In this document: piece after piece, positions 1 to 8,109 of the stretch
Numbering within the stretch: position 1 is the first letter of the stretch
Layout: each line of letters begins with the position of its first letter
NCBI RefSeq assembly: GCF_026712205.1
Contig: NZ_JAPPUW010000017.1
Coordinates: 35,477 to 99,476, forward strand
Length of the DNA: 64,000 nt
Direction: 5' to 3'
DNA from: Pelomonas aquatica
GTDB taxonomy: Bacteria > Pseudomonadota > Gammaproteobacteria > Burkholderiales > Burkholderiaceae_C
Translations under genes and position numbers: made by a program
The notes under the pieces: generated by a model
The model's database searches: none
What the model was told of the DNA's origin: nothing
The model's input: only the letters and a program-made list of their open reading frames with translations

Positions 1-770
1 TGGACGCGCTGCGTGCGCAAAGCGCCGCCATCGCCGAGCTCTACGAGACCCGCGAGTTCGGCAAGGCCCTGCGCGAGATCATGGCCCTGGCCGACAAGGT
101 CAACGAGTTCGTCGACCAGAACAAGCCCTGGGAGCTGGCCAAGCAGGAAGGCATGGACGCGGCCCTGCACGACGTCTGCAGCGTCTGCATCGAGGCCTTC
201 CGCCTGCTGACGATCTACCTCAAGCCCGTGCTGCCGGCACTCAGCGCCCAGGTCGAGGCCTTCCTGAAGGTCGAGCCGCTGCGGTGGAGCGACAGCGCCC
301 GCGCCCTCGGCGCCCACCGGATCGGCGCCTACCAGCACCTGATGCAGCGCGTGGACCTCGCCAAGGTCGAACAGCTGTTCGAGGCCCCGCCCGCGCCCAA
401 GCTCGTCCCGGGCGGTGAAGACATCGCGCCCGAGATCAAGATCGACGACTTCGCCAAGGTCGACCTGCGCATCGCCAAGATCGTCAAGGCCGAGCATGTC
501 GAGGGCTCGGACAAGCTGCTGCGCCTGACGCTGGACGCCGGCGAAGGCAAGACCCGTAACGTCTTCAGCGGCATCAAGGCCGCCTACAGGCCAGAGGACC
601 TGGAAGGCAAGCTGACCGTGCTGGTCGCCAACCTCGCGCCGCGCAAGATGAAGTTCGGCATCAGCGAGGGCATGGTGCTGGCCGCCAGCCATGCCGACGA
701 AAAGGCCAACCCCGGCATCTTCGTGCTCGAGCCCCACACCGGCGCGCAGCCGGGCATGCGGGTGCGCTGA
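1..770 (+). CDS. metG: methionyl-tRNA synthetase, C-terminal part (5' truncated by window edge)
   Basis: The open frame runs in from the left edge (first full codon at base 3) and gives 255 residues. The first part is the helical anticodon-binding region. The last ~110 residues are the C-terminal tRNA-binding OB-fold found in long MetRS forms: a stretch beginning [16 protein letters not shown], then GSDKLL, NVFSGI and [15 protein letters not shown], all typical of that EMAP/Trbp111-like domain. The enzyme charges tRNA-Met in the cytoplasm; the appended domain dimerises and holds tRNA. The catalytic core with HIGH and KMSKS is outside the window. A nested hairpin follows the stop codon, before the SulP gene. 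Confidence 0.95.
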   Translation, partial: DALRAQSAAIAELYETREFGKALREIMALADKVNEFVDQNKPWELAKQEGMDAALHDVCSVCIEAFRLLTIYLKPVLPALSAQVEAFLKVEPLRWSDSARALGAHRIGAYQHLMQRVDLAKVEQLFEAPPAPKLVPGGEDIAPEIKIDDFAKVDLRIAKIVKAEHVEGSDKLLRLTLDAGEGKTRNVFSGIKAAYRPEDLEGKLTVLVANLAPRKMKFGISEGMVLAASHADEKANPGIFVLEPHTGAQPGMRVR

Positions 771-858
771 CCCCATGTGCCGAGCGACGCCCTGCTCGCT
801 GCTCGGCCTTCGAGGCATGACTCGGCGTCGGCGCTTCATCGCCGAGCGCTACCACTGC

Positions 859-909
859 GGACCTCCGAAGGCGACGCCCACCGCGTCGCTTTTGCACCTT
901 CGGAGGTCC
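859..909 (+). promoter_or_regulatory. nested inverted repeat that pairs the Shine-Dalgarno of the SulP gene
   Basis: A perfect 13-bp inverted repeat has arms GGACCTCCGAAGG (859-871) and CCTTCGGAGGTCC (897-909). The right arm contains the SulP ribosome-binding site GGAGGT, 3 nt before the ATG at 911. The left arm carries its exact complement ACCTCC. Nested inside is a second stem GCGACGC/GCGTCGC (871-877 and 883-889) followed by TTTT, which looks like a short intrinsic terminator for metG. In RNA the two stems can stack and would hide the ribosome-binding site. Whether this is regulation (thermosensor-like or coupled to upstream translation) or just a terminator is inference. Confidence 0.6.
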
Positions 910-910
910 C

Positions 911-2557
911 ATGCCGCTGCCCCGACTCCAGCCCTTCCGCCCGCGCAGCCTCGAGCTGCTCGCGGGCTACTCGCGCGAGCGCCTGCTCGCTGACATCGGC
1001 GCCGGCCTGACGGTCGGCATCGTCGCCCTGCCCCTGGCCCTCGCCTTTGCGATCGCCTCCGGCCTGCGCCCCGAGCAGGGCCTGGCCACGGCCATCGTCG
1101 CCGGCTTCCTGATCTCGGTGTTGGGCGGCTCCAGCGTGCAGATCGGCGGGCCTGCCGGCGCCTTCATCGTCGTGGTCTATGGCATCCTGCAGCGCCACGG
1201 CCTGGCCAATCTGCTGCTGGCGACGATGGGCGCGGGCGTGCTGCTGTTCGCGATGGGCGCGCTGCGCCTGGGCGTGCTGGTGCGCTACATCCCGGTGGCC
1301 ATCGTCACCGGCTTCACCAACGGGATCGCGGTGCTGATCGCGCTCGCACAGCTGAAAGACTTCCTCGGCCTGCGCATCGAGAAGATGCCGGCCGACTTCT
1401 TCGGCCAGATCGCCGCGCTGCGAGAGCACATCGGCAGCCTCAACCCCGTCGCGCCGGCGATGGCCGCCGCCTGCATGGCCCTGGTGCTGTTCTGGCCCAG
1501 GAACATCGTGCAGGACAAGCCGCTCGCCGGCATCCGCCGCTGGCTGGCCCTGCTGCCCTCCACCGTCATCGCCCTGGTCGGCGCCACCACGGCGACGGCC
1601 CTGCTGCAGCTGCCGCTGGAGACCATCGGCAGCCGCTTCGGCGGCATCCCGCAGACGCTGCCGGCGCCGGCCTGGCCGGACATGAGCTGGTCCGGCATGC
1701 AGCAGCTCGTCATCCCGACGCTGACGCTGGCCCTGCTGGGCGCCATCGAATCCCTGCTCTGCGCCCGCGTCGCCGACAAGCTGACGCCCGAGCTGCCGCG
1801 CCACGACCCCAACCAGGAGCTGATGGCCCAGGGCCTCGCCAACCTCGCGGCGCCGCTGTTCGGCGGCCTGCCCGCCACCGGCACGATTGCGCGCACCGTC
1901 ACCAACATCCGCGCCGGCGCGACCGGCCCGGTGGCCGGCATCGTGCACGCGCTGACGCTGCTCGGCATCCTGCTCGTGGCCGCGCCGCTGGCCGTGCACG
2001 TGCCGCTGGCGGCGCTGGCGGGCATCCTGCTCGTCGTCGCCTGGAACATGGCCGAATGGCACGAGTTCGCGCGGCTGCGGCGCTTCAACCTGACCTACCG
2101 CACGCTGCTCATCGGCACCTTCGTGCTGACGGTCGTCACCGACCTGACCGTGGCCGTCGAGGTCGGCCTCGTGACCTCCTGCGTCTTCTTCGTCTGGCGC
2201 ATGGGCCAGCTTTTTACGCTCAAGCGCGTCGAGGACCAACCCTTGCCGGACGGCGTCGCCGCCTACGAGCTCTACGGCGCGCTGTTCTTCGGTGCCGTCG
2301 GCAAGCTCGAACCCCTGCCCGAGCAGCTGCCGGCGGGCACGCGGGCCGTCGTGCTCGAGATGCACCGCCTCGTCGTCATGGACACCTCGGGCATGGAGGC
2401 GCTGCGCGAGCTGCACCGCGCGCTGCTCAAGCGCGACACCGCCCTCATCCTCGCCAACGTGAACCTGCAGCCGCTGAGCCTGCTGCAGCGCTCCGGCCTG
2501 GCCGACGAGCTGGGCGAGACCGGCATCGTGCCCTCTTTAGGCGAACTAAAATCCTGA
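911..2557 (+). CDS. SulP family inorganic anion transporter with STAS domain
   Basis: 548 residues. The N-terminal ~400 residues are a run of hydrophobic helices with the SulP signature (LLADIGAGLTVGIVALPLALAFA near the start, then GGSSVQIGGPAGAF). The C-terminal ~100 residues form a STAS domain with the MDTSGMEALREL motif seen in SulP and anti-anti-sigma proteins. Family members carry sulfate, bicarbonate or dicarboxylates into the cell with H+ or Na+; the substrate cannot be told from sequence. The ATG at 911 follows GGAGGT closely, and that ribosome-binding site lies in the arm of a perfect inverted repeat. No carbonic anhydrase or sulfate-assimilation gene is adjacent. Confidence 0.9.
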   Translation: MPLPRLQPFRPRSLELLAGYSRERLLADIGAGLTVGIVALPLALAFAIASGLRPEQGLATAIVAGFLISVLGGSSVQIGGPAGAFIVVVYGILQRHGLANLLLATMGAGVLLFAMGALRLGVLVRYIPVAIVTGFTNGIAVLIALAQLKDFLGLRIEKMPADFFGQIAALREHIGSLNPVAPAMAAACMALVLFWPRNIVQDKPLAGIRRWLALLPSTVIALVGATTATALLQLPLETIGSRFGGIPQTLPAPAWPDMSWSGMQQLVIPTLTLALLGAIESLLCARVADKLTPELPRHDPNQELMAQGLANLAAPLFGGLPATGTIARTVTNIRAGATGPVAGIVHALTLLGILLVAAPLAVHVPLAALAGILLVVAWNMAEWHEFARLRRFNLTYRTLLIGTFVLTVVTDLTVAVEVGLVTSCVFFVWRMGQLFTLKRVEDQPLPDGVAAYELYGALFFGAVGKLEPLPEQLPAGTRAVVLEMHRLVVMDTSGMEALRELHRALLKRDTALILANVNLQPLSLLQRSGLADELGETGIVPSLGELKS

Positions 2558-2578
2558 GCCCCCCCTGCGAGACCCGCC

Positions 2579-2782
2579 ATGCCGCTGTTCTGGAAGCCCT
2601 ACAAGTCCGAAGTCACCCAATTCATCGACCAGCTCAAGGCCCAGCGCCCGACGCTGGAGGCCGAGCAGCGCGCCGGCCGTGCGCTGCTGTGGGACCGCGA
2701 CCAGGACCGCGCCGCCCAGGCCGGCTTCGACCAGGCCCGCGTGCCCCAGAAGCCCTACGTCTACCAGACGGACAACAAGTAA
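2579..2782 (+). CDS. DUF3460 family small protein
   Basis: 67 residues, starting MPLFWKPYKSEVTQFIDQLK and ending in YVYQTDNK. This matches the short DUF3460 family, which is largely confined to Betaproteobacteria and often sits just before scpA. No catalytic or membrane motif is visible; the protein is basic and probably cytosolic. It starts 21 bp after the SulP stop and ends 3 bp before the scpA start, so it is probably co-transcribed with scpA. Function unknown. Confidence 0.8.
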   Translation: MPLFWKPYKSEVTQFIDQLKAQRPTLEAEQRAGRALLWDRDQDRAAQAGFDQARVPQKPYVYQTDNK

Positions 2783-2785
2783 GCC

Positions 2786-3628
2786 GTGACGACGGCCGTG
2801 GCCGACGAGCCCAGCCAGGCCGAGTCCGACCTGCCCGAGACGGTCGACACGGTCGCCGTCGCTCGCCTGTACGGCGAGCCGCTGTTCCAGATGCCGCTGG
2901 ACCTCTACATCCCGCCGGATGCGCTGGAGGTCTTCCTGGAAGCCTTCCAGGGCCCGCTGGACCTGCTGCTCTACCTGATCCGCAAGCAGAACTTCAACAT
3001 CCTCGACATCCCGCTGGCCGACGTGACGCGCCAGTACCTGAGCTATGTCGAGCAGATCCGCCGGCACAACCTCGAACTGGCCAGCGAATACCTGCTGATG
3101 GCGGCGATGCTCATCGAGATCAAGTCACGCATGCTGCTGCCGCCCAAGAAGAGCGAGGACGGCAAGGAGGTCGAGGACCCGCGCGCCGAGCTGGTGCGGC
3201 GCCTGCTGGAGTACGAGCAGATGAAGCTGGCCGCCGCCCGGCTGGACCGCCTGCCGCTGCTGGGCCGCGACTTCCTGCGCGCGCAGATCCACATCGAGCA
3301 GTCGCTGACGCCCAGCTTCCCCGACGTCTCCACTGCCGACCTGCGTGACGCCTGGCTGGACATCCTCAAGCGCGCCAAGCTCAACCAGCACCACCGGATC
3401 AGCCGCGAGCAGCTGTCGGTGCGCGAGCACATGAGCATCGTGCTGCGCCGGCTGCAGGGCCGGCGCTTCGTCGAGTTCGAGCAGCTGTTCGACGTGACGC
3501 GCGGCCAGGCCGTGCTCGTCGTCACCTTCATCGCGATGCTGGAGCTGGCGCGCGAGCGCCTGCTGGAGATCACGCAGGCCGAGGCCTTCGCGCCGATCTA
3601 CGTCCGGCTGGCCTACACGCCGACCTGA
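2786..3628 (+). CDS. scpA: segregation and condensation protein A
   Basis: 280 residues with a GTG start 3 bp after the DUF3460 stop. The family core is clear: FLEAFQGPLDLLLYLIRKQNFNILDIPLADVTRQY, then a long helix with the ASEYLLMAAMLIEIKSRMLLP motif, and a C-terminal winged helix (FDVTRGQAVLVVTFIAMLEL). ScpA is the kleisin that joins SMC and ScpB in bacterial condensin, needed for chromosome compaction and segregation. The first ~40 residues are an acidic extension common in betaproteobacterial copies. No smc or scpB is in the window. It ends 16 bp from the convergent MaoC gene. Confidence 0.93.
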   Translation: MTTAVADEPSQAESDLPETVDTVAVARLYGEPLFQMPLDLYIPPDALEVFLEAFQGPLDLLLYLIRKQNFNILDIPLADVTRQYLSYVEQIRRHNLELASEYLLMAAMLIEIKSRMLLPPKKSEDGKEVEDPRAELVRRLLEYEQMKLAAARLDRLPLLGRDFLRAQIHIEQSLTPSFPDVSTADLRDAWLDILKRAKLNQHHRISREQLSVREHMSIVLRRLQGRRFVEFEQLFDVTRGQAVLVVTFIAMLELARERLLEITQAEAFAPIYVRLAYTPT

Positions 3629-3644
3629 GCTGCAGGGACCGGGT

Positions 3645-4100
3645 TCAACGATAGTGCCGAGCCAGGCTCTCGGCCACGCACACCGGCTTGTCCGCGCCCT
3701 CGCGCTCGATGGACACCTCCACCGTCAGCTGCGTGGCGCCGCCCGCCACCTCGTCCAGCGCCAGCAGCCTGAAGGCCGCGCGCAGCCGGCTGCCCACCGG
3801 CACCGGCGCCGTGAAGCGCACCTTGTTGAGGCCGTAGTTGACGACCATGCGCGTTTCGCGCACCGAGAAGCCGGTTTCGAAGAAATAGGGGATCAGCGAC
3901 AGCGTCAGGAAGCCATGCGCGATCGGGCCGCCGAAAGGCCCGGCCTGGGCGCGCTCGGGGTCGGTGTGGATCCACTGCCTGTCCTCGGTTGCTTCGGCGA
4001 ACGCATTGACGCGGGGCTGGTCGACCGTGATCCAGTCGCTGTGCCCCAAGGATTGGCCCACCAGGGGTTGAAGGTCGGCAAGGGTGTCGAAGAGGCGCAT
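3645..4100 (-). CDS. MaoC-like (R)-specific enoyl-CoA hydratase
   Basis: 151 residues forming a single hot-dog domain. The hydratase-2 motif is visible as FAEATEDRQWIHTDPERA, with the catalytic Asp and His, followed by GPFGGPIAHGFLTLSL. Such enzymes hydrate trans-2-enoyl-CoA to (R)-3-hydroxyacyl-CoA, in fatty acid turnover or in supplying polyhydroxyalkanoate monomers. It stands alone, divergent from the quinone reductase gene (51 bp apart), so a specific pathway cannot be assigned from context. Confidence 0.88.
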   Translation of the reverse strand: MRLFDTLADLQPLVGQSLGHSDWITVDQPRVNAFAEATEDRQWIHTDPERAQAGPFGGPIAHGFLTLSLIPYFFETGFSVRETRMVVNYGLNKVRFTAPVPVGSRLRAAFRLLALDEVAGGATQLTVEVSIEREGADKPVCVAESLARHYR

Positions 4101-4151
4101 CGGGGCAGACGAGGGTGGAGCTGAAACGCGGGGACGTTACCCTAGCCCCCC

Positions 4152-4808
4152 ATGCCCGAAAGTAGCCCCCGCGACATCCTCGTCCTCGCCGCCCACCCCG
4201 ACCTGGCGCGCTCCCAGGTCACGCAGACCCTGCTGCGTGCGCTGCGCGCCTCGCCCGCCGCCGCCCGCGTCGAGCTGCGCGACCTCTACCGCCTCTACCC
4301 GGACTTCCACATCCACGTCGAGGCCGAGCAGCGCGCACTGCAGGCCGCCAGGCTGGTGGTGATGCTTCACCCCATCTACTGGTACAGCATGCCGGCGCTG
4401 CAGAAGCTCTGGCTGGACGACGTGCTGCGCCTGGGCTGGGCCTACGGCCCCGGCGGCACGGCCCTGCACGGCAAGGACTTCTGGCTGGTGGCCTCCACCG
4501 GTGGCGGCGGCGAGGCCTATTCCGAAGCCGGCCACAACCACCATGCCATCGGCGAATTCCTGCTGCCCTACCAGCAGTCCGCCAAGACCTGCGGCATGCA
4601 CTGTCTGCCGCCGCAGATCCTGCATGCGGCCCATCGCGCAACCGAGGCCGAGCTCGACGCGCACGCCCGGCTGTTCGTGAAGCGGCTGCAGCACTACCCC
4701 GACTGGTGCCGGTCCCTGGCCGCGCCCGAGGTCGGCGACGAAGAGGCCGTGGCGCTGGACGAGAGGCCGCCGATGTTCACGGAGTTCGAGGCCGGAGGCG
4801 CAGCATGA
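4152..4808 (+). CDS. NAD(P)H-dependent quinone oxidoreductase, KefF/MdaB-like flavoprotein
   Basis: 218 residues with a flavodoxin-like fold. Seen are the N-terminal ILVLAAHPDLARSQ strand-loop, the HPIYWYSMPALQKLWLDDVLRLGWAYG signature of the KefF/NQO1 group, and STGGGGEAY. KefF-type proteins reduce quinones and bind and activate the glutathione-gated K+ efflux channel KefC. The stop overlaps the antiporter ATG by 4 bp (ATGA at 4805-4808), so translation is coupled. That pairing supports an ancillary-subunit role rather than general quinone detoxification. Confidence 0.88.
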   Translation: MPESSPRDILVLAAHPDLARSQVTQTLLRALRASPAAARVELRDLYRLYPDFHIHVEAEQRALQAARLVVMLHPIYWYSMPALQKLWLDDVLRLGWAYGPGGTALHGKDFWLVASTGGGGEAYSEAGHNHHAIGEFLLPYQQSAKTCGMHCLPPQILHAAHRATEAELDAHARLFVKRLQHYPDWCRSLAAPEVGDEEAVALDERPPMFTEFEAGGAA

Positions 4809-6652
4809 GCCAGGCCCACTGGCTGCAACTGCCCCTCGTCCTGCTGGCCGCCGCCGTGCTGGCCGTGCCGCTGGCGCGCTATCTGCGGCTGGGCGCCATC
4901 CTGGGCTATCTCGTCGCGGGCCTGGCTGTCGGCCCCGCGGTGCTGGGCCTGGTGCCCGAGAGCACGGCCATCCCCGAGGTCGCCGAGCTGGGCGTCGTGC
5001 TGATGCTTTTCCTCGTCGGCCTGGAACTGGAGCCCAAGCGGCTGTGGGCCATGCGCCGGCCCATCTTCGGCTGGGGCAGCGTGCAGCTGCTGGGCTGCGC
5101 GGCGGTGCTGACGGCCGTGGGCATCGCCACCGGCCACCCGTGGCGGCTGTCGCTGGTGGTCGGCCTGGGCCTGGCGATGTCGTCCACTGCCGTCGCGCTC
5201 GCGGTGATGGCCGAGCGCAACCTGGGCCGCACGACGGCGGGCGAGAGCATCCTGTCGGTCGCGCTGCTGCAGGACATCGCGGCCATCCCGGTGCTGGCCC
5301 TGGTGCCGGTGCTGGCGCTCAGCGGCGCGCACGACGACGGCGACGGCCGCACCTGGCTGGCCGCGGCCAAGGCGGTGGGCGCCATCGTGACCATCATCTT
5401 CGGCGGACGGCTGCTGCTGCGCCCCGCGCTGCGCTGGATCGCCCACAGCAAGACGCCCGAGATCTTCACGGCCGCGGCCCTGCTGCTGGTGCTGGGCACG
5501 GCGGCGCTGATGCAGCTCGTCGGCCTGTCCATGGCGCTGGGCGCCTTCCTGGCCGGCGTGCTGCTGGCCGAGAGCGAATACCGCCGCGAGCTGGAGACCG
5601 ACCTGGAGCCCTTCAAGGGCCTGCTGCTGGGCCTGTTCTTCATCGCCGTCGGCATGGGGCTGGACCTGAAGGCCGTGGCCGCCCGGCCGGGCTTCGTCGC
5701 GGCCGTGCTGGCGGCGCTGCTGGCCTGCAAGATCTTCGTGCTGGTGCTGATGTCCAGGGCCATGAAGATCCCCCTCGTCGAGCGCCCGGCCTTCGTCATC
5801 CTGCTGGCCCAGGGCGGCGAGTTCGGCTTCGTCGTGTTCCAGCTCGCGCAGGGCGAGGGCATGATCGACGCGGCCCAGAACTCGGCCCTGGTCGCGGCCA
5901 TCGCGCTGTCGCTCGCGCTGACGCCGCTGCTGCTGACCGGCGGCGACCGGCTGATGTCGCAGAAGCTCGCCCGCCTGGGCCGGCAGCGCAAGCGCGAGGA
6001 GGCGCCGCCGCCGCCCGCGCCCATCCTCATCGCCGGCAGCGGCCGCTACGGCCAGGTCATCGGCCGGCTGCTGCGCGCCAGCGGCCTGCATGCCACCGTG
6101 CTCGACCACGACGCCGAGGCCATTGAGAGCCTGCGCCGCTTCGGCTGGACGGTCCACTACGGCGACGCGACGCGGCTGGACCTGCTCAAGAGCGCCGGCG
6201 CGGCGAGCGCGCGCATCCTCGTCATCGCCATCGACGACATCGGCCAGAGCGTGGAGCTCGCCACGCTGGCGCGCGAGCATTTCCCGCAGCTCGCCATCGT
6301 GGCCCGCGCGCGCAATGTGCAGCACTACTACCAGCTGCGCGAGCTGGGCGTCAGCCACATCGAGCGCGAGACCTTCGAGTCCGCGCTGCTGAGCGCCCGC
6401 AGCGTGCTGGAGCTGACCGGCGTTGAGCCCCACGCCGCGCGCCGCCAGGCGCTGCGCTTCAGGCGCCACAACCTCGAACTGCTCGAAACCATGGTGCCGC
6501 TGCAGCGCGACGAGAGCGCGCTGATCGCCGCCGCCAAGCTGGGCCTGCAGCAGTTCGACCAGCTCATCGCCGCCGAGCGCGCCGCCGAGGAGGGCCATCG
6601 CCGGGCCCAGCGCGCCGGCTGGGACAGGCAGGACGGCGCCCCCGCGCCATGA
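4805..6652 (+). CDS. KefB/KefC-like K+/H+ antiporter with RCK (TrkA-N) domain
   Basis: 615 residues from the ATG at 4805, which overlaps the upstream stop. About 12 hydrophobic helices of the CPA2 family occupy residues 1-395 (YLRLGAILGYLVAGLAVGP near the start; ALLQDIAAIPVLA mid-domain). An RCK_N Rossmann domain follows, starting ILIAGSGRYGQVIGRLL with its distal acidic residue, and ending around 540. These proteins export K+ in exchange for H+ to acidify the cytoplasm during electrophile stress and are inhibited by glutathione. The upstream KefF-like gene is the expected partner. The kefB/kefC choice is not resolved. Confidence 0.9.
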   Translation: MSQAHWLQLPLVLLAAAVLAVPLARYLRLGAILGYLVAGLAVGPAVLGLVPESTAIPEVAELGVVLMLFLVGLELEPKRLWAMRRPIFGWGSVQLLGCAAVLTAVGIATGHPWRLSLVVGLGLAMSSTAVALAVMAERNLGRTTAGESILSVALLQDIAAIPVLALVPVLALSGAHDDGDGRTWLAAAKAVGAIVTIIFGGRLLLRPALRWIAHSKTPEIFTAAALLLVLGTAALMQLVGLSMALGAFLAGVLLAESEYRRELETDLEPFKGLLLGLFFIAVGMGLDLKAVAARPGFVAAVLAALLACKIFVLVLMSRAMKIPLVERPAFVILLAQGGEFGFVVFQLAQGEGMIDAAQNSALVAAIALSLALTPLLLTGGDRLMSQKLARLGRQRKREEAPPPPAPILIAGSGRYGQVIGRLLRASGLHATVLDHDAEAIESLRRFGWTVHYGDATRLDLLKSAGAASARILVIAIDDIGQSVELATLAREHFPQLAIVARARNVQHYYQLRELGVSHIERETFESALLSARSVLELTGVEPHAARRQALRFRRHNLELLETMVPLQRDESALIAAAKLGLQQFDQLIAAERAAEEGHRRAQRAGWDRQDGAPAP

Positions 6653-6692
6653 AGGCCGAGGCCCTGGCCGGCCCGGCGGCGACAATCGCGCC

Positions 6693-7124
6693 ATGTTCGC
6701 CCCCTCCCAGCTCGAAGTCCGGCGCTTCTTCTGCGCCACCTACCGCAAGTGGCGCGAGGGCGCCCCGCTGATCCCGATGGAGGCCCTGGCCGCGGACTGG
6801 ATCGCCGAGCACCCGGAATACCACGACGACCTTGCCGACGAGGCGCAGGCGCTGGAAAAGGTCTACACGGTCGAGGAAGGCCGCACCAACCCCTTCCTGC
6901 ACCTGTCCATGCACCTGACGATCACGGAGCAGCACGCGATCGACCAGCCCTCGGGCATCCGCCAGGCCATCGACCTGCTGGCCGCGAGGCGCAATTCCCG
7001 CCACGAGGCCCACCATGTCGCGATGGAGGCGCTGGGCGAGATGATCTGGGCGTCGCAGCGCAGCAGCCTGCCGCCGGACGGCCACGCCTACCTCGACAAG
7101 GTGCGCCGCGCGGCGACGCGCTGA
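6693..7124 (+). CDS. DUF1841 family protein
   Basis: 143 residues, mostly helical and soluble. The family block NPFLHLSMHLTITEQHAIDQPSGIR and a later HEAHHVAMEALGEMIW are visible; several histidines and acidic residues recur in the latter, which hints at metal binding but is not shown. DUF1841 is common in Betaproteobacteria and Gammaproteobacteria and has no known function. It lies 40 bp downstream of the antiporter and could be read through from it. A minus-strand terminator follows its stop codon. Confidence 0.85.
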   Translation: MFAPSQLEVRRFFCATYRKWREGAPLIPMEALAADWIAEHPEYHDDLADEAQALEKVYTVEEGRTNPFLHLSMHLTITEQHAIDQPSGIRQAIDLLAARRNSRHEAHHVAMEALGEMIWASQRSSLPPDGHAYLDKVRRAATR

Positions 7125-7131
7125 GCGGCCA

Positions 7132-7155
7132 CAAAAAAGCCACCCGAAGGTGGCT
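7132..7155 (-). terminator. intrinsic terminator for flgMN
   Basis: Read on the minus strand there is a stem AGCCACC-TTCG-GGTGGCT followed at once by six T (bases 7137 to 7132). The stable TTCG loop and the U-run fit a Rho-independent terminator. It lies about 125 bp beyond the flgN stop, after the inverted-repeat element, and 8 bp after the DUF1841 stop on the other strand. No T-run follows the hairpin on the plus strand. Confidence 0.75.
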
Positions 7156-7175
7156 GCATGGGTCAGAAGACCACT

Positions 7176-7282
7176 TATACGGCTTCGCAATCAAAGCGCT
7201 CACTGCGTTGCTTCGCCTTGCCGTGCCAAAGCACTGTCTGCGGCTTCGCGCCTTGTTATCACTTTGATTGCAAACCCGTATC
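7176..7282. repeat. 107-bp inverted-repeat element abutting the flgN stop codon
   Basis: Terminal arms of 21 bases (7177-7197 and 7262-7282) match at about 18 of 21 positions when one is reversed; both include GCAATCAAAG and an ATACGG-type end. The ~64 bp between them are themselves rich in short palindromes built on CTTCGC. The right end runs into the TCA that is the flgN stop codon (7281-7283). No ORF is inside. It looks like a REP- or MITE-like non-autonomous element; family identity is not known to me. Confidence 0.65.
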
Positions 7283-7673
7283 AGGCCGTGAAGCTGCCGC
7301 CGCCAAGGCCGCGGCGCTCGGCCTTGCCGCCGGCACCGTAGAGGCCGGTCGGCTCGCTCGGGATCAGCACGTCCAGCGCACGGTCCAGCGAGGCGTTGCC
7401 GCGGGCCAGCGTCTCGCGCTGGGCGGCAAGCAGGCCGCCGGCACGCACGAGGCGGTTGCGCAGCGCGGCCGGCACGCTGCCGGTGCGGGCGGCTTCGCCG
7501 AAGCTCTGCACGGCGCGGGCCAGGTGCTGATGCAGTTCGGCCGCATGCTGCTCGATGGCGGCGGCGTCACGGCGGGCCAGCGCGTCGCCCAGCTGGTTCA
7601 GCGCGGCCTCGACGGCCAGCAGTGGCTGTTCGAGTTCGGGGCCGAGCGGCGTGGACGAGGCGGTGGCTGTCAT
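7281..7673 (-). CDS. flgN: flagellar export chaperone FlgN
   Basis: 130 residues, helical, with the FlgN pattern of an N-terminal coiled coil (LEQPLLAVEAALNQLGDAL) and a second helix with RLVRAGGLLAAQRETLARGNASLDRALDVL near the C-terminus. FlgN binds the hook-filament junction proteins FlgK and FlgL in the cytosol and delivers them to the export gate. It begins 4 bp after the flgM stop, the usual flgM-flgN pair. The last codon and stop overlap the end of an inverted-repeat element, so the C-terminal residues may have been altered by its insertion. Confidence 0.88.
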   Translation of the reverse strand: MTATASSTPLGPELEQPLLAVEAALNQLGDALARRDAAAIEQHAAELHQHLARAVQSFGEAARTGSVPAALRNRLVRAGGLLAAQRETLARGNASLDRALDVLIPSEPTGLYGAGGKAERRGLGGGSFTA

Positions 7674-7677
7674 GGGA

Positions 7678-8022
7678 TCAATGCTTGTTGGCGGGCGCGC
7701 TCAGCAATTCTTGCGCATTTGCCACCAGTTTGTCGGCAATCGCATCCGCGTCGACCGTGAACTTGCCCTCACTGATGGCCTGGGAGATGCGCTGGACCTT
7801 GGCGGCGTCGAAGCTGCCGTCGTCGGCGCCGGCGCTGGCGGCCAGTTGGGCGGCACTGGAAATGGCGACCTGGGCGCTGGGCGGCGCCGCGGCAATGCTG
7901 GGTCGTACAGCGGCGATGCTGGGCGGCGCCGCGGCAATGCTGGGCGGCGCTGCGGCGGCCTCGGCTCGGCGCTCGGCCTTGGGCGGGCTGGCGATGCCGT
8001 CGGGGCTGTTACCGATCTTCAT
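7678..8022 (-). CDS. flgM: anti-sigma-28 factor FlgM
   Basis: 114 residues from the ATG at 8022, preceded by GGAG. The C-terminal half is the conserved sigma-binding part (FDAAKVQRISQAISEGKFTVDADAIADKLVANAQELL). FlgM holds FliA inactive until the hook is finished, and is then exported through the flagellar channel. The N-terminal ~55 residues, which serve as the export signal, contain a low-complexity tandem of seven-residue units (PPSIAAA-like, about 3.5 copies) coded by near-identical 21-bp repeats at about 7872-7950. The gene has both a sigma-28 promoter and a candidate FlhDC box upstream. Confidence 0.9.
   Translation of the reverse strand: MKIGNSPDGIASPPKAERRAEAAAAPPSIAAAPPSIAAVRPSIAAAPPSAQVAISSAAQLAASAGADDGSFDAAKVQRISQAISEGKFTVDADAIADKLVANAQELLSAPANKH
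7872..7950 (-). repeat. 21-bp tandem repeats inside flgM
   Basis: About 3.5 imperfect 21-bp units based on CTGGGCGGCGCCGCGGCAAT lie in the 5' third of flgM and encode repeats of P-P-S-I-A-A-A. The unit is a multiple of three, so copy-number change would keep the frame and only lengthen or shorten the unstructured export segment of FlgM. Confidence 0.65.
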
Positions 8023-8082
8023 GAACTTCTCCAGGGTGCGGGGCGGGCCCCGGCGGCAGGCATTGCAGGGGAGTTTCCTCCT

Positions 8083-8109
8083 GTATCGGCCGCCGGCGGA
8101 AGTTCTTGA
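8083..8109 (-). promoter_or_regulatory. sigma-28 (FliA) promoter of flgMN
   Basis: On the minus strand: -35 TCAAGAAC (8109-8102), an 11-base spacer, then -10 GCCGATAC (8090-8083). The -10 matches the sigma-28 consensus GCCGATAA at 7 of 8 positions and the spacing is exact. Transcription would start near 8075, about 50 nt before the flgM ATG. The -35 directly abuts the candidate FlhDC box at 8110-8144. Confidence 0.8.

Noticed and set aside
836..2416. 526-codon open frame on the minus strand opposite the SulP gene
   Set aside because: Low-complexity His/Gln/Arg/Gly-rich translation with no family match, fully opposite a clear transporter gene. It is the usual shadow frame of GC-rich DNA; the same holds for many other long antisense frames in the window.
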